Assembly: GCF_017874615.1 (NCBI RefSeq)
Contig: NZ_JAGIKV010000019.1
Span: 86,360-150,359, forward strand
Source of the DNA: Paenibacillus xylanexedens
GTDB lineage: Bacteria > Bacillota > Bacilli > Paenibacillales > Paenibacillaceae
DNA: 64,000 nt
Reading direction: 5' to 3'
The notes below the pieces were generated by a model. It had not been told where the DNA came from, searched no databases, and was given only the letters and a program-made list of their open reading frames with translations. The position numbers and the translations under genes are program-made. Shown one piece after another: positions 1 through 9,284 of the stretch (position 1 is its first letter; the number at the start of each line of letters is the position of its first letter).

Positions 1-675
1 GGTGTTGAATTGTTAGGAACGCTGTATACCCAGTTTGATAAAATCATTATTTTGGCTTTGCTCACCCCGCGTGACTTTGGACTGTATTCCGTCGTATTTG
101 CGTTATCCCGAATCTACAATGCGGTTCAGACGGCGATTAGCAATGTTGTTTTTCCAAAAGTGACCGGATTACCTCAAGAGCAGATTATTCGAACGGTCGG
201 CAGAGCCTTCCGCATCTCGCTCATGGTTATGATGATCATTGTAATACCCACCATGTTTGTAGGGAACTACCTGATGGGTCTTCTGTTTGGCTCCGAATTC
301 CTGGAAGCGAGCGTTGCGTTTTATATTTTGGCTGTGGAATGCATCATTGGTGGTGGCTCCTGGATTCTGGCATCCGCATTTAATGCACTGGGTCGGCCTG
401 GACTTGTGATGATCAGACAGCTCATTGCACTCTCGGTAACGGTGGCTTTGTTCTTTGTATTCACCCCGCTGTGGGGGCTCAACGGAATTGCAATTGCTTT
501 ATTGATCGGGTCCATTGTACGAATGGTGGTTACTGTAGCCGCCATGAAGATTGTATTTAAGGTGAAGTTTACCGCCATGTTCTATGACAAGGAAGATCTG
601 TCGTTTCTCTATGAACGGTTAAACAAAAAAAGAAGAAGAGTCACCCAAGGAGGAGATGGAGATGCTGGGCACTAA
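1..675 (+). CDS. Oligosaccharide flippase (Wzx/MATE-like), 3' end only
   Basis: The reading frame is open from the first base, so the gene begins upstream of the window; about 224 C-terminal residues are visible. The sequence is a run of hydrophobic segments (roughly residues 70-90, 100-125, 135-150, 158-180 of the visible part) separated by short basic loops, typical of the polysaccharide-repeat flippase family that moves undecaprenyl-linked repeat units across the membrane. The tail is a basic cytoplasmic end rich in Lys and Arg. It is the first gene of a tight same-strand set of exopolysaccharide genes and overlaps the next gene, which supports the flippase role over an unrelated MATE drug exporter. 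The substrate cannot be read from the sequence. Confidence 0.8.
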   Translation, partial: GVELLGTLYTQFDKIIILALLTPRDFGLYSVVFALSRIYNAVQTAISNVVFPKVTGLPQEQIIRTVGRAFRISLMVMMIIVIPTMFVGNYLMGLLFGSEFLEASVAFYILAVECIIGGGSWILASAFNALGRPGLVMIRQLIALSVTVALFFVFTPLWGLNGIAIALLIGSIVRMVVTVAAMKIVFKVKFTAMFYDKEDLSFLYERLNKKRRRVTQGGDGDAGH

Positions 676-1690
676 CAATATTCATCCAATGGAAGAGTTG
701 AAGGGACATTTACGTCAGATTTTGAAGGTCATTCCACCACGTACCGAAATCTATTATTTGGATTACCCGGTGCATAGCAATGGCGGCGATTTGTTGATTA
801 TGAAAGGTACTGAGGCTTTCTTCCGGGACAATGATATTCATGTACGTGCCAGATACAGCATTCTGGATTGCCCTTTGTCCCTCAAGGTTCCGGAAGGTAT
901 CACGATTGTGTTGCACGGGGGAGGTAACTTTGGTGATCTGTACCCTGCCCATCAGAAATTGAGAGAACGAATGATTGCCCAGCATCCGAATCACCGGATT
1001 GTCATTCTGCCACAGACGATGTTTTATAAGAGTGATATTGAATTGAAAAAGACAGCCCAAGTATTCAATCGTCATAAGGATGTACACTTTTTTGTCCGGG
1101 ACACCTTATCTTATGAGATAGCCAGTAAAGAATTTCAACAAACCAATGTGTATCTATCTCCGGATATGGCGCATCAGTTGTGGCCTTTGAAGTCCAAGAG
1201 CAAGCCTACTGCTGAGATGTTGTATTTCTTTCGTAAAGACATTGAGAAAACTCAGAATCAGGTGCATTACGAATCCGTCAGTGGACCTAAGGCCACGTTT
1301 AAAGACTGGGAGACATTGTACAACCGGGTAGACCGGAAGATCATTCGCATGATTACATCCCGGTTAAAGTCAGGGAAAGGCAGCTCTTTCGCCCGCTGGT
1401 TGTGGTACAAATACTCTGATCGGATGGTACATACGGCCATTAAGGAATTCAATCAATACCAAACCATCACGACATCCCGTCTGCATGGACATATTCTGGC
1501 CTGTCTCCTGGATCAACCGAACATCCTGCTGGATAATTCATACGGCAAGAACTCGAATTATTATGCAGCTTGGACCAAGAGCAATCCGGCAGGCAGACTG
1601 GAATCCAATCAGACCAGCACATATAACAAGCCAACCGAGACCGGCAAGGGAGCAAGTACGGTTGTGCTGTCGGATGGTGCAGCCCTATGA
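662..1690 (+). CDS. Polysaccharide pyruvyl transferase family protein
   Basis: About 342 residues. It matches the pyruvyl transferase family (EpsI/EpsO/PssM-like), which places a pyruvate ketal on exopolysaccharide sugars using phosphoenolpyruvate. Recognisable parts are the N-terminal NGGDLLIMKG stretch, the glycine-rich LHGGGNFGDLYP motif, the ILPQT strand and the C-terminal SRLHGHILACLLD segment, all in the family order. I chose ATG 662 over ATG 656 because the strong AAGGAGG at 647-653 is 8 nt from 662 and only 2 nt from 656. It overlaps the flippase gene upstream, and its stop overlaps the start of the next gene in an ATGA, so translation is probably coupled. The acceptor sugar is unknown. 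Confidence 0.85.
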   Translation: MLGTNNIHPMEELKGHLRQILKVIPPRTEIYYLDYPVHSNGGDLLIMKGTEAFFRDNDIHVRARYSILDCPLSLKVPEGITIVLHGGGNFGDLYPAHQKLRERMIAQHPNHRIVILPQTMFYKSDIELKKTAQVFNRHKDVHFFVRDTLSYEIASKEFQQTNVYLSPDMAHQLWPLKSKSKPTAEMLYFFRKDIEKTQNQVHYESVSGPKATFKDWETLYNRVDRKIIRMITSRLKSGKGSSFARWLWYKYSDRMVHTAIKEFNQYQTITTSRLHGHILACLLDQPNILLDNSYGKNSNYYAAWTKSNPAGRLESNQTSTYNKPTETGKGASTVVLSDGAAL

Positions 1691-3069
1691 GAAGTATTCT
1701 GTTATCCGGTGGTTCTGGCAAGCGTCTCTGGCCGTTATCCAACGATTCCAGATCCAAGCAATTTCTTAAAGTTCTTCATGGGCCAGAGGGAAGTCCGGAA
1801 TCCATGGTACAGCGGGTATGGAGACAGCTGAATCATGCCGGACTTGCATCAGAGGCGCTTATCGCGACCAGTTTGCCACAGGTGGAGATTCTGACTTCTC
1901 AGCTGGGAGACGATGTGAGACTGGTTGTGGAGCCTGAGCGCAGAGATACGTTTCCTGCGATTGCGCTGGCAGCCTCCTATCTGTATTCCGTAGAGAGTGT
2001 GAGTCTGAATGAGACGATTGCAGTGTTACCTGTAGATCCCTTTGTTGAAAAAGAATTCTTCGAAGTGCTGGCAACCTTGCCGGAGATGCTTGATAAGTCT
2101 GGTGCTGATCTGGCCTTGATGGGAGTTGTGCCGACGTACCCGTCAGAGAAGTACGGATACATCATTCCGCAATCCCTATCTTCCAGTGAAAATAACAATA
2201 AATACGTGAATGTAGCGAAGTTCCAGGAGAAACCCTGCGAATCCGATGCGGTCCTCATGATTGAGCAGGCCGCATTATGGAATTGCGGGGTTTTTGCTTT
2301 TAAGCTTGGTTATTTGATCAATCTGCTCATTGAGATGGAACTGCCGATCCAGTATGACGAAATGCTGAAGCAATACGGAAGATTGAACAAGATCAGTTTT
2401 GATTACCAGGTTGTCGAGAAGGCAAATCAGATTATAGCTATTCCGTATAACGGCTTTTGGAAAGATTTAGGCACGTGGAACACACTCACGGAAGAGATGG
2501 GAAACTCGGTTGTAGGAAAAGGGTGGATTACGGGAGATTCCCTGAATACCCACCTGGTCAATGAATTGAACATTCCGGTTGCCATATTGGGATTGTCGGA
2601 TGTGGTGGTCGCCGTGAGTCCGGATGGCATTCTCGTCAGTGACAAAGAAGCGAGCCCACGTATCAAGGAAATCTTGAAGAATGAAGATCAACGCCCCATG
2701 TATGAGGAGCGTAGGTGGGGTTGCTACCGGGTTCTGGATTACACAAGAAACGAAGCTGGCGGCGAGGTTCTCACCAAACGCATCTGCATCAGTGCCGGGA
2801 AAAACCTGAGTTATCAATATCATCTGCTCCGCAATGAGGTATGGACGGTTGTATCGGGAACAGGGGAATTGATTCTGGATGGGCAGAGCCGAATGATCGG
2901 GCAAGGAGATACGGTGATCATTGACCGGAGTATGCTCCATTCCGTCAGAGCCGTTACGGAACTGGAGATCATTGAAGTACAGATCGGTAGCCAGCTGATT
3001 GAGGAAGATATCGTTAGAGTGTCTACCGAATGGCAGGACATTGTTCAGACATATGTGAAGCACGCGTAA
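1687..3069 (+). CDS. manC: Mannose-1-phosphate guanylyltransferase (ManC-like, with type II isomerase cupin)
   Basis: 460 residues. The N-terminal nucleotidyltransferase domain opens with LSGGSGKRLWPLS, the nucleotide-binding signature of GDP-mannose pyrophosphorylases, and has the FQEKP sugar-binding motif near residue 178. The C-terminal third is a cupin (YHLLRNEVWTVVSGTGEL) like the phosphomannose isomerase domain of bifunctional ManC/AlgA proteins. The expected reaction is mannose-1-phosphate plus GTP to GDP-mannose, feeding mannose or fucose into the polymer. The start overlaps the preceding stop by 4 nt. Whether the cupin still has isomerase activity is not decidable here. Confidence 0.88.
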   Translation: MRSILLSGGSGKRLWPLSNDSRSKQFLKVLHGPEGSPESMVQRVWRQLNHAGLASEALIATSLPQVEILTSQLGDDVRLVVEPERRDTFPAIALAASYLYSVESVSLNETIAVLPVDPFVEKEFFEVLATLPEMLDKSGADLALMGVVPTYPSEKYGYIIPQSLSSSENNNKYVNVAKFQEKPCESDAVLMIEQAALWNCGVFAFKLGYLINLLIEMELPIQYDEMLKQYGRLNKISFDYQVVEKANQIIAIPYNGFWKDLGTWNTLTEEMGNSVVGKGWITGDSLNTHLVNELNIPVAILGLSDVVVAVSPDGILVSDKEASPRIKEILKNEDQRPMYEERRWGCYRVLDYTRNEAGGEVLTKRICISAGKNLSYQYHLLRNEVWTVVSGTGELILDGQSRMIGQGDTVIIDRSMLHSVRAVTELEIIEVQIGSQLIEEDIVRVSTEWQDIVQTYVKHA

Positions 3070-3100
3070 CAACACATTAGAACATGGGGGAGATTATGGA

Positions 3101-4432
3101 ATGAATATTACGGTGATTGGCACAGGGTATGTGGGTTTGGTATCGGGCGTATGTTTTTCGGAACTGGGAAATAACGTGATCTGTGTCGACAACAATGTGG
3201 AAAAAGTGAATATGTTAACGGACGGTCATGTTCCGATCTATGAACCGGGTCTGAAGGATATCATGAATGCCAATATGAAAGCAGGAAGGCTGTCATTCAC
3301 CACCAACATTCAGGATGCCATCAGTCGTTCGGATATCATCATTATCGCGGTGGGTACGCCATCCTTGCCTAATGGCGAAGCAAATCTGAGCTTTATTGAG
3401 CTTGTCGCGCGAGAAATAGGTTCTTATATGGATAATTATAAAATAATAATGACTAAAAGCACGGTTCCTGTCGGAACCAACGATCGTATTCAGGAATGGA
3501 TCAGCAGTTTGACGAATCATCCATTCGACATGGCATCGGTACCGGAGTTCCTGCGAGAAGGTACCGCTGTCCAAGATACGCTCTATCCTGACCGGATAGT
3601 CATTGGGACACATAGTGAGCGGGCAGTCGCCACGTTGAAAGAGCTGCATCAGCCATTAACCGATCAGATTATTGTTACGGATATTCGCTCGGCCGAAATG
3701 ATTAAATATGCATCCAACGCTTTCCTGGCAACCAAGATCTCATTTATTAACGAAATCTCTAACATCTGTGAAAAAGTAGGAGCAGATGTCAGCCGTGTTG
3801 CCGAAGGCATGGGCTATGACAGACGAATCGGTGCCTCCTTTCTCAAGGCAGGCATTGGTTACGGAGGTTCCTGTTTCCCTAAGGATACACAGGCTCTGAT
3901 TCAAATTGCAGGTAATGTGGATTATGACTTCAAACTGCTGAAGTCCGTGGTGGAAGTGAACAAAGATCAACGCTTCAACGTCATTCGTAAACTGGAAGAC
4001 GCACTAGGCTCACTCGAAGGGAAGGAGATTGCCATCTGGGGGCTCGCTTTCAAACCGGATACCGATGACGTTCGTGATGCTCCGGCGATTGAGATCATTC
4101 AGCGTTTGCTTGAGCAGGGAGCAGTGATTCGGGCATATGACCCCATCGCTACCGAGAACTTCCGCAAAGAGGTGGATTCCCCATCCATTACGTGGGAAGA
4201 GCGTGCCATGAAAGCGGCGGAAGGTGCTGATGCACTCTGTGTTCTGACGGAATGGAAAGAGTTCATGGAGGTTAATCTGACTGATTTGGCAGCGCATATG
4301 AATCAACCCATCCTGATTGATGGAAGAAACATCTACGGAGAAGATCAGATTAAAGATACTTCCTTCCAATACTACTCCGTTGGTCGTCCAGGTCTAACCA
4401 ATATCGATGGAAGAAAAACGGCAGTCATCTAA
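3101..4432 (+). CDS. ugd: UDP-glucose 6-dehydrogenase
   Basis: 443 residues, the usual length for the UDP-glucose/GDP-mannose dehydrogenase family. The N-terminal Rossmann motif GTGYVGLVSG binds NAD. The catalytic cysteine lies in GYGGSCFPKDT (Cys near residue 258), and the C-terminal UDP-binding domain includes IWGLAFKPDTDDVRDAP. It oxidises UDP-glucose twice to UDP-glucuronate, which implies an acidic exopolysaccharide. A GGGGGAG ribosome site precedes ATG 3101. It lies 31 nt after the manC-like gene in the same operon. Confidence 0.93.
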   Translation: MNITVIGTGYVGLVSGVCFSELGNNVICVDNNVEKVNMLTDGHVPIYEPGLKDIMNANMKAGRLSFTTNIQDAISRSDIIIIAVGTPSLPNGEANLSFIELVAREIGSYMDNYKIIMTKSTVPVGTNDRIQEWISSLTNHPFDMASVPEFLREGTAVQDTLYPDRIVIGTHSERAVATLKELHQPLTDQIIVTDIRSAEMIKYASNAFLATKISFINEISNICEKVGADVSRVAEGMGYDRRIGASFLKAGIGYGGSCFPKDTQALIQIAGNVDYDFKLLKSVVEVNKDQRFNVIRKLEDALGSLEGKEIAIWGLAFKPDTDDVRDAPAIEIIQRLLEQGAVIRAYDPIATENFRKEVDSPSITWEERAMKAAEGADALCVLTEWKEFMEVNLTDLAAHMNQPILIDGRNIYGEDQIKDTSFQYYSVGRPGLTNIDGRKTAVI

Positions 4433-4445
4433 CGGAGGCCATAAC

Positions 4446-5366
4446 ATGAGACGCGGGATCAAAATAACATTAGGTGCCATTTCCCTTGTTGCAGTTGTCA
4501 TGATTGGATATTCTGTGTACCTGTATCTGCATGTTAAATCAGCGGCGGATCAAATGTATGAACCCCGGGAACCCATCAAGCAGGTATCTATTGTCGACCA
4601 GCGGGGTGGGGGAGATTTTCCTGTGGACATGGAGAATGAAGAACCTTTTAATGCTTTGATCCTGGGTGTGGATGAACGTTCCAATGATCGGGGGCGCTCC
4701 GATACCATGATTGTATTAAGTGTTAATCCTGCGAAACAATCCGCACTTATGTTTAACATCCCCCGAGATACCAGAACGAATATTGTTGGTCACGGCACGG
4801 AGGATAAGATCAACCATGCCTATGCTTTTGGGGGCGTTAACATGTCGGTGCAAACGGTAGAGCAATTGCTTGACGTTCCCATACATTACTACATGAAAGT
4901 GAATATGGAGGGCTTTGCACAAGTCATCGACATGGTGGGTGGAGTGAATGTGAATAACCGGTTTGCATTTGACTATGAGGGTTATCGGTTCGAGCAAGGA
5001 AATATTCATCTGGACGGTGCAGCAGCTTTGGGATTTTCGCGAATGCGTTATGATGATCCGAAGGGGGATCTCGGGCGCAATGACCGTCAGCGGGAGATTA
5101 TCAAACAAGTGCTGAAAAATACGGTTCAGGTATCCAACGTGTTGCAACTGGAGACGTTGCTGGATGAAGTGAGTGCTCACGTGAGAACTGACGTTACCTT
5201 TGATGAAATGAAGCAGATGTTCTCCAATTATCGCCCGGTGCTGAATCATATCGAGTCTGTTGAGATCAAAGGCACGGGCAAGAAAATAGACGGAGTGTAT
5301 TATTATATCGTGGAACAGTCAGAGCGAGACAGAATACATCAGATGATTGAAGAACATTTAAAATGA
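4446..5366 (+). CDS. LCP family glycopolymer transferase (LytR-CpsA-Psr)
   Basis: About 306 residues, with an N-terminal membrane anchor (residues 7-27) and an extracellular LCP domain. The family motifs are visible: RSDTMIVLSVNPAK, NIPRDTR, KINHAYAFGG and RMRYDDPKGDLGRNDRQR, whose Asp and Arg residues bind the polyprenyl pyrophosphate. LCP proteins transfer undecaprenyl-linked glycopolymers to peptidoglycan, so this one probably attaches some of the operon's polymer to the wall. ATG 4446 is chosen because ACGGAGG lies 7-13 nt upstream; an upstream in-frame start at 4407 would overlap ugd and has no ribosome site. Confidence 0.9.
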   Translation: MRRGIKITLGAISLVAVVMIGYSVYLYLHVKSAADQMYEPREPIKQVSIVDQRGGGDFPVDMENEEPFNALILGVDERSNDRGRSDTMIVLSVNPAKQSALMFNIPRDTRTNIVGHGTEDKINHAYAFGGVNMSVQTVEQLLDVPIHYYMKVNMEGFAQVIDMVGGVNVNNRFAFDYEGYRFEQGNIHLDGAAALGFSRMRYDDPKGDLGRNDRQREIIKQVLKNTVQVSNVLQLETLLDEVSAHVRTDVTFDEMKQMFSNYRPVLNHIESVEIKGTGKKIDGVYYYIVEQSERDRIHQMIEEHLK

Positions 5367-5387
5367 TCGGATAGGGCGGTGAACCAG

Positions 5388-7547
5388 ATGCGTATCTCCA
5401 GGCTATTGAAATTATCCCTGATTGTGCTCCTAATGTATATGCTCATGATACCTGCAAGTACAAACGTTGTTCAATCAGCTCAAAACTATCAATGGAATAA
5501 TATACCTATTGGTGGTGGGGGGTACGTTACAGGCGTGGTTATTCATCCGACTGAGCCTGATCTGGTTTACGCTCGAACTGACGTTGGAGGAGCCTATCGG
5601 TTGGATGCAGCCTCAGGAGATTGGGTCCCACTACTTGATCATTTCGGAGATGAGGACAGCAATCTGTACGGTGTGGATGGGATTGCACTGGATCAGCAAA
5701 ATCCTAATATCGTGTATATCGCGGCAGGTAAGTACGGGAATGTGGGGCCGAGCGATATTCTGAAATCTACAGACCGGGGAGAAACCTGGATTCGAACCGG
5801 ACTCAATCTTCGGAATGAATCGAATGGAAATATCCATCGCGCCATGGGAGAGAGCATCGCGGTCAATCCAACCAACTCCAATTATCTGCATGTCGGTACA
5901 CGATATGATGGATTGTACACCTCCAGTGACGGTGCAGCTACGTGGAGCAAGGTGTGGGATGTACCGAACGGTTTGTCCGGTGAGGGCATACGGAGTGTAG
6001 CCTATGGATTAAATCCGGTGACGAAGCAAGGTCAGGTTGTGTATGCAGGAGTTCGCGGCGTTGGTGTCTACAGCAAAGCACCAAGAAGCAATGGGCAGAC
6101 CACATGGCAGCTTACCGGGAGAAGTCCTGAATATCCTGCACGTATGACTGTGGCGAAGAACGGAACGTTATATGTGACCACTGATAATCAGGGCGTCTAC
6201 AAGTTCAATGGTGTGCAGTGGACGAATATCACGCCAAGTTCCAGTTATTCTTCTTATTATGGCATCACAATCGATCCCAATAACGATAATCATATCCTGG
6301 TCGCCGTTCGAACAGGTGGAGATAATCTGCCCTTGTATCGTTCGGTGAACGGCGGACAGAGTTGGACAACAGTGAGCAAAACGCTGGTATCCAAACCGTC
6401 CTGGTGGACACCCAACATGTTTTTCTCAGCGACATCCAGTATCAAGTTTGATCCGCATAATCCGGGCACCGTATATGCTACAGACTGGTTTGGCGTGTAC
6501 AAAACGGAAAATATCAATGGTACCAATGGATTGACTGGCAATACAGCGAGCACTTGGGAAGCCATTACCGATGGTCATGAAGAAGTCGTCGCACTCACGG
6601 CATCCACACCACCTCAGGGTGTTTCATTCTTCAGTGGTTTAACGGATCAAGTCGGATTTAGACATGAAAATGTAACCGATGTTCCTCTTAATAAAATCCC
6701 GCTCGCAGGTATGCGAGAAATTGTGAGTATTGACTATCACGAGGCAAATCCGAAATACATGATATTTCTGGGAAGCAGTGACTGGTATGGTACGACCACA
6801 CGTTTATTTGTCTCTTCCAATAACGGAGTTACGGTAACTCCAATGAATGTTCCGGCTGGCTCCAAACTGGGGAGGGTCGCCTACTCGGCCATCAATCCGA
6901 ATGTAATTGTTTATTACCCCCAGACCGGTAATCCGGTCAGAAGCACGAATCGTGGCGCAACATGGCAAAATATGAATGGTGCCCCTTTTCAGGCCATCGG
7001 GGGAAATATGGTCTTTGCCTATAATCATCCACTGGCTGCGGATCGCATCAATGGATATAAATTTTATATGTATGCTGCTGGTTATCTGTATCGGTCTACG
7101 GATGCAGGAGCCAACTGGTCCAAAGCGAATACAGTTCGCCTTCCGATTAATACGGATATCAATACAAGCTTCATTAAAGTCGAGGCTGCACCTGGCGTGG
7201 CGAATAATGTATGGGTGAGTCTGGGAACCGATGGATTATATGCATCAACGAACTCGGGAAATACATTTTCCAAGATCCAGGGTGTGCAGAATTCCAAATT
7301 ATTTGCCTTTGGTAAAGCTCAGCCCGGCAGATTGGTTCCAGCTGTCTATGTATATGGCACCGTAAATAACGTGAATGGATTCTTCCGTTCAGATGATATG
7401 GGGGTAACCTGGAACAATATAGGTCCTTTAGGTGATGGAATCGGGCTGGGCAATGAACCGCAAATTATGGTGGCAGACCGGCAAATCTATGGTCAGGTAT
7501 ATGTAGGTACAAATGGCAGAGGTATGTATGTTGGATCAATAGAATAA
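5388..7547 (+). CDS. Secreted GH74-like beta-propeller glycosidase
   Basis: About 719 residues, with a signal peptide (hydrophobic core near residues 10-25, cleavage probably after QSA). The mature part is a series of sortilin/BNR-type propeller repeats (ST(D/N)xGxTW) as in GH74 xyloglucanases. Both acidic positions I associate with GH74 catalysis appear kept: ARTDVGGAYR (Asp near residue 68 counted from GTG 5379) and GLTDQVGFRHEN (Asp near 423). There is no dockerin, CBM or SLH module. ATG 5388 follows GGGCGG; GTG 5379 is an alternative start. Because it is embedded in an exopolysaccharide operon, I infer it trims or releases the operon's own polymer rather than plant xyloglucan; that role is not shown. 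Confidence 0.8.
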   Translation: MRISRLLKLSLIVLLMYMLMIPASTNVVQSAQNYQWNNIPIGGGGYVTGVVIHPTEPDLVYARTDVGGAYRLDAASGDWVPLLDHFGDEDSNLYGVDGIALDQQNPNIVYIAAGKYGNVGPSDILKSTDRGETWIRTGLNLRNESNGNIHRAMGESIAVNPTNSNYLHVGTRYDGLYTSSDGAATWSKVWDVPNGLSGEGIRSVAYGLNPVTKQGQVVYAGVRGVGVYSKAPRSNGQTTWQLTGRSPEYPARMTVAKNGTLYVTTDNQGVYKFNGVQWTNITPSSSYSSYYGITIDPNNDNHILVAVRTGGDNLPLYRSVNGGQSWTTVSKTLVSKPSWWTPNMFFSATSSIKFDPHNPGTVYATDWFGVYKTENINGTNGLTGNTASTWEAITDGHEEVVALTASTPPQGVSFFSGLTDQVGFRHENVTDVPLNKIPLAGMREIVSIDYHEANPKYMIFLGSSDWYGTTTRLFVSSNNGVTVTPMNVPAGSKLGRVAYSAINPNVIVYYPQTGNPVRSTNRGATWQNMNGAPFQAIGGNMVFAYNHPLAADRINGYKFYMYAAGYLYRSTDAGANWSKANTVRLPINTDINTSFIKVEAAPGVANNVWVSLGTDGLYASTNSGNTFSKIQGVQNSKLFAFGKAQPGRLVPAVYVYGTVNNVNGFFRSDDMGVTWNNIGPLGDGIGLGNEPQIMVADRQIYGQVYVGTNGRGMYVGSIE

Positions 7548-7557
7548 CGAGAGAGAT

Positions 7558-8142
7558 ATGAAAGTGGTGAAGATCAAAATGATGGAGGAGGGCTCCGGGC
7601 GCACGAGACAAAAGCATGTACGAAGAACGTACGGATTTCTCATTGCTCTGCTGTTGATTGTGATCTGGATTCTGGTCATCTGGTCCATGTCCACGCAATC
7701 CTCTCAACAGCAAGACATTCAGCCTTTGCTTCATAAATGGTCTCAAAAGTTGCACATCGGTTTTACACTTCCCGATGTGCAATTCACTTACGGGGAGTAT
7801 GAGTATTCGCTGAAGCAGCGGCCGTATGATTTTGCAGAGTTCATCTTTCGCAAGAGTGCGCACTTATTTGTATACGCTGTGCTCGCCGTGCTTGTGTACG
7901 GCGGGCTGCGGTACAGAAGAGCATCCCTTGTGACCAGTATCGTTTCTGCTCTGGCTGTAGTGTTCATTATAGCCTCCATTGATGAGTATATTCAGCAGTT
8001 CAGCCCGGACCGGACAAGCTCGATACGTGATGTTGGAGTCGACTTGCTCGGCGGTTGCTGTGGGATTGTCATATATGCAGGACTTCAGTCCATTATCCGA
8101 AGGATCAGAAAAGGAAAGCGTACTTCCATTCACAGCGAGTGA
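7558..8142 (+). CDS. VanZ family membrane protein
   Basis: 194 residues with about four membrane segments (near residues 20-40, 102-120, 130-145 and 163-180). The family hallmarks are the RKSAHLFVYAVLA helix and SIDEYIQQFSPDRTSSIRD, close to the VanZ consensus D-E-x-x-Q-x-F-x-x-x-R. VanZ proteins are associated with low-level glycopeptide resistance or envelope modification, and their biochemical role is unclear. It sits 10 nt after the GH74-like gene in the same operon. Its function in exopolysaccharide export is only suggested by position. Confidence 0.82.
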   Translation: MKVVKIKMMEEGSGRTRQKHVRRTYGFLIALLLIVIWILVIWSMSTQSSQQQDIQPLLHKWSQKLHIGFTLPDVQFTYGEYEYSLKQRPYDFAEFIFRKSAHLFVYAVLAVLVYGGLRYRRASLVTSIVSALAVVFIIASIDEYIQQFSPDRTSSIRDVGVDLLGGCCGIVIYAGLQSIIRRIRKGKRTSIHSE

Positions 8143-8226
8143 TTTCCCAGGAAATTAGATGTATCGTTCAACTTCTACTTGTCTGCCATCCATCATAAGT
8201 ATGGAGTAGGACAAGGAGGACTGGAC

Positions 8227-8748
8227 ATGCTGCGAAGAAGGAACCGGAATGCTTTGCTCAAAAAGATCGGGTTCATCACGATCATTGTATTATTGCTGTG
8301 GTTGATTGCCAGAACCATTCCGTATCTGTTTCAGGCAGATACATCGGATGAAGCTGCTGCTGTTGCCGAAGAGTTTTACAAATATGAGCAGACGGGTGAC
8401 TTCGGCAGTTCGTGGGAACTCTTTCATCCCCTGATGAAAGAGCGGTTTCCCAAGAGTGCTTACGTACAGAACAGAGCACATATATTTATGCAGCATTTTG
8501 GCGTGGAAACGTTTGAGCTGGAGATGGAGAAGCCGGAGCACGAGTTCGATGTAACCGTGATCGAAGGGGTTAAGCCATTTTCTGAAGCCTACAGAATCCG
8601 GGTCACCCAGAAGTACTCAGGTACCTTTGGCCAATTCGATATTGTGCAGACCTGTTATCTGGTAGAGGATGGCGATGAGTGGACCTTACTTTGGTATTAT
8701 CCAAATCAGAAAAATGAGGATACCTCGCAGGTCGACAAAAGTCACTGA
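8227..8748 (+). CDS. Membrane-anchored NTF2-like hypothetical protein
   Basis: About 173 residues. One N-terminal membrane anchor (residues 12-30) is followed by an extracytoplasmic alpha+beta domain whose opening helix (AVAEEFYKYEQTGDF) and closing strands (GDEWTLLWYYPN) look like an NTF2-like fold. ATG 8227 follows AAGGAGGA at 8213-8220. It is the last gene before the 8806 terminator, 84 nt after the VanZ-like gene. No catalytic motif is visible; a scaffolding or binding role at the membrane is possible. Confidence 0.65.
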   Translation: MLRRRNRNALLKKIGFITIIVLLLWLIARTIPYLFQADTSDEAAAVAEEFYKYEQTGDFGSSWELFHPLMKERFPKSAYVQNRAHIFMQHFGVETFELEMEKPEHEFDVTVIEGVKPFSEAYRIRVTQKYSGTFGQFDIVQTCYLVEDGDEWTLLWYYPNQKNEDTSQVDKSH

Positions 8749-8805
8749 TCAGGAAATAATATTAACCCATACATTGAACCGAATTGTATCATTTACCTAA
8801 CACAA

Positions 8806-8851
8806 AGCTCCATAAATGCGAGACTTTTGTCGCATTTATGGAGCTTTTTTT
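8806..8851 (+). terminator. Intrinsic terminator of the exopolysaccharide operon
   Basis: A perfect 16-bp stem (8806-8821 pairs with 8830-8845, starting AGCTCCATAAATGCGA), an 8-nt loop and a T7 tail. It marks the end of the operon. Confidence 0.93.
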
Positions 8852-9000
8852 CGTTTTATTTGTTTTTATTCCGTTATAAGCCTTGACATTAGTCCCGGTG
8901 TCAAGTAAATTACGAGGTAGGATACAAAATGTATCAATTTTCAGCTTCTAACGACAAATAACAGGGACTTCAATGCTCCTTGTGAGGGGAAGGAATATCA

Positions 9001-9252
9001 TTGATCGAAACGGGCCGCTTTTACTGTGTCAGTTGTGGGATGATTGTGTCGGTCACTAGAAGCTCTGTCGAAATGAAGGAAGAGGGCAATGGAGGCAATC
9101 ACGTATTTCGCACCGGATTCTACCGGAGTGAAATGCCGCTTGGATGCTGTGAAGCGTGTGTAGTTGAAGCGAAACGTCAGGGGAAATCCCAGTTTGCGGG
9201 ACAATATACTAAAGATTATGATACACTATGTTCATATGAGAAACGGGCATGA
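9001..9252 (+). CDS. Small Cys-rich (zinc-ribbon-like) protein
   Basis: 83 residues starting at TTG 9001 behind GGGGAAGGA. Cysteine pairs YCVSCG near residues 9-12 and CCEAC near 48-52 suggest a small zinc-binding domain. I do not recognise the family. It lies 32 nt upstream of an ABC transporter pair and may be cotranscribed with it. The TTG start is supported only by the ribosome-site spacing. Confidence 0.55.
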   Translation: MIETGRFYCVSCGMIVSVTRSSVEMKEEGNGGNHVFRTGFYRSEMPLGCCEACVVEAKRQGKSQFAGQYTKDYDTLCSYEKRA

Positions 9253-9284
9253 ATGATGTGCTCGTCCATGAAGGAGGGGATTGA

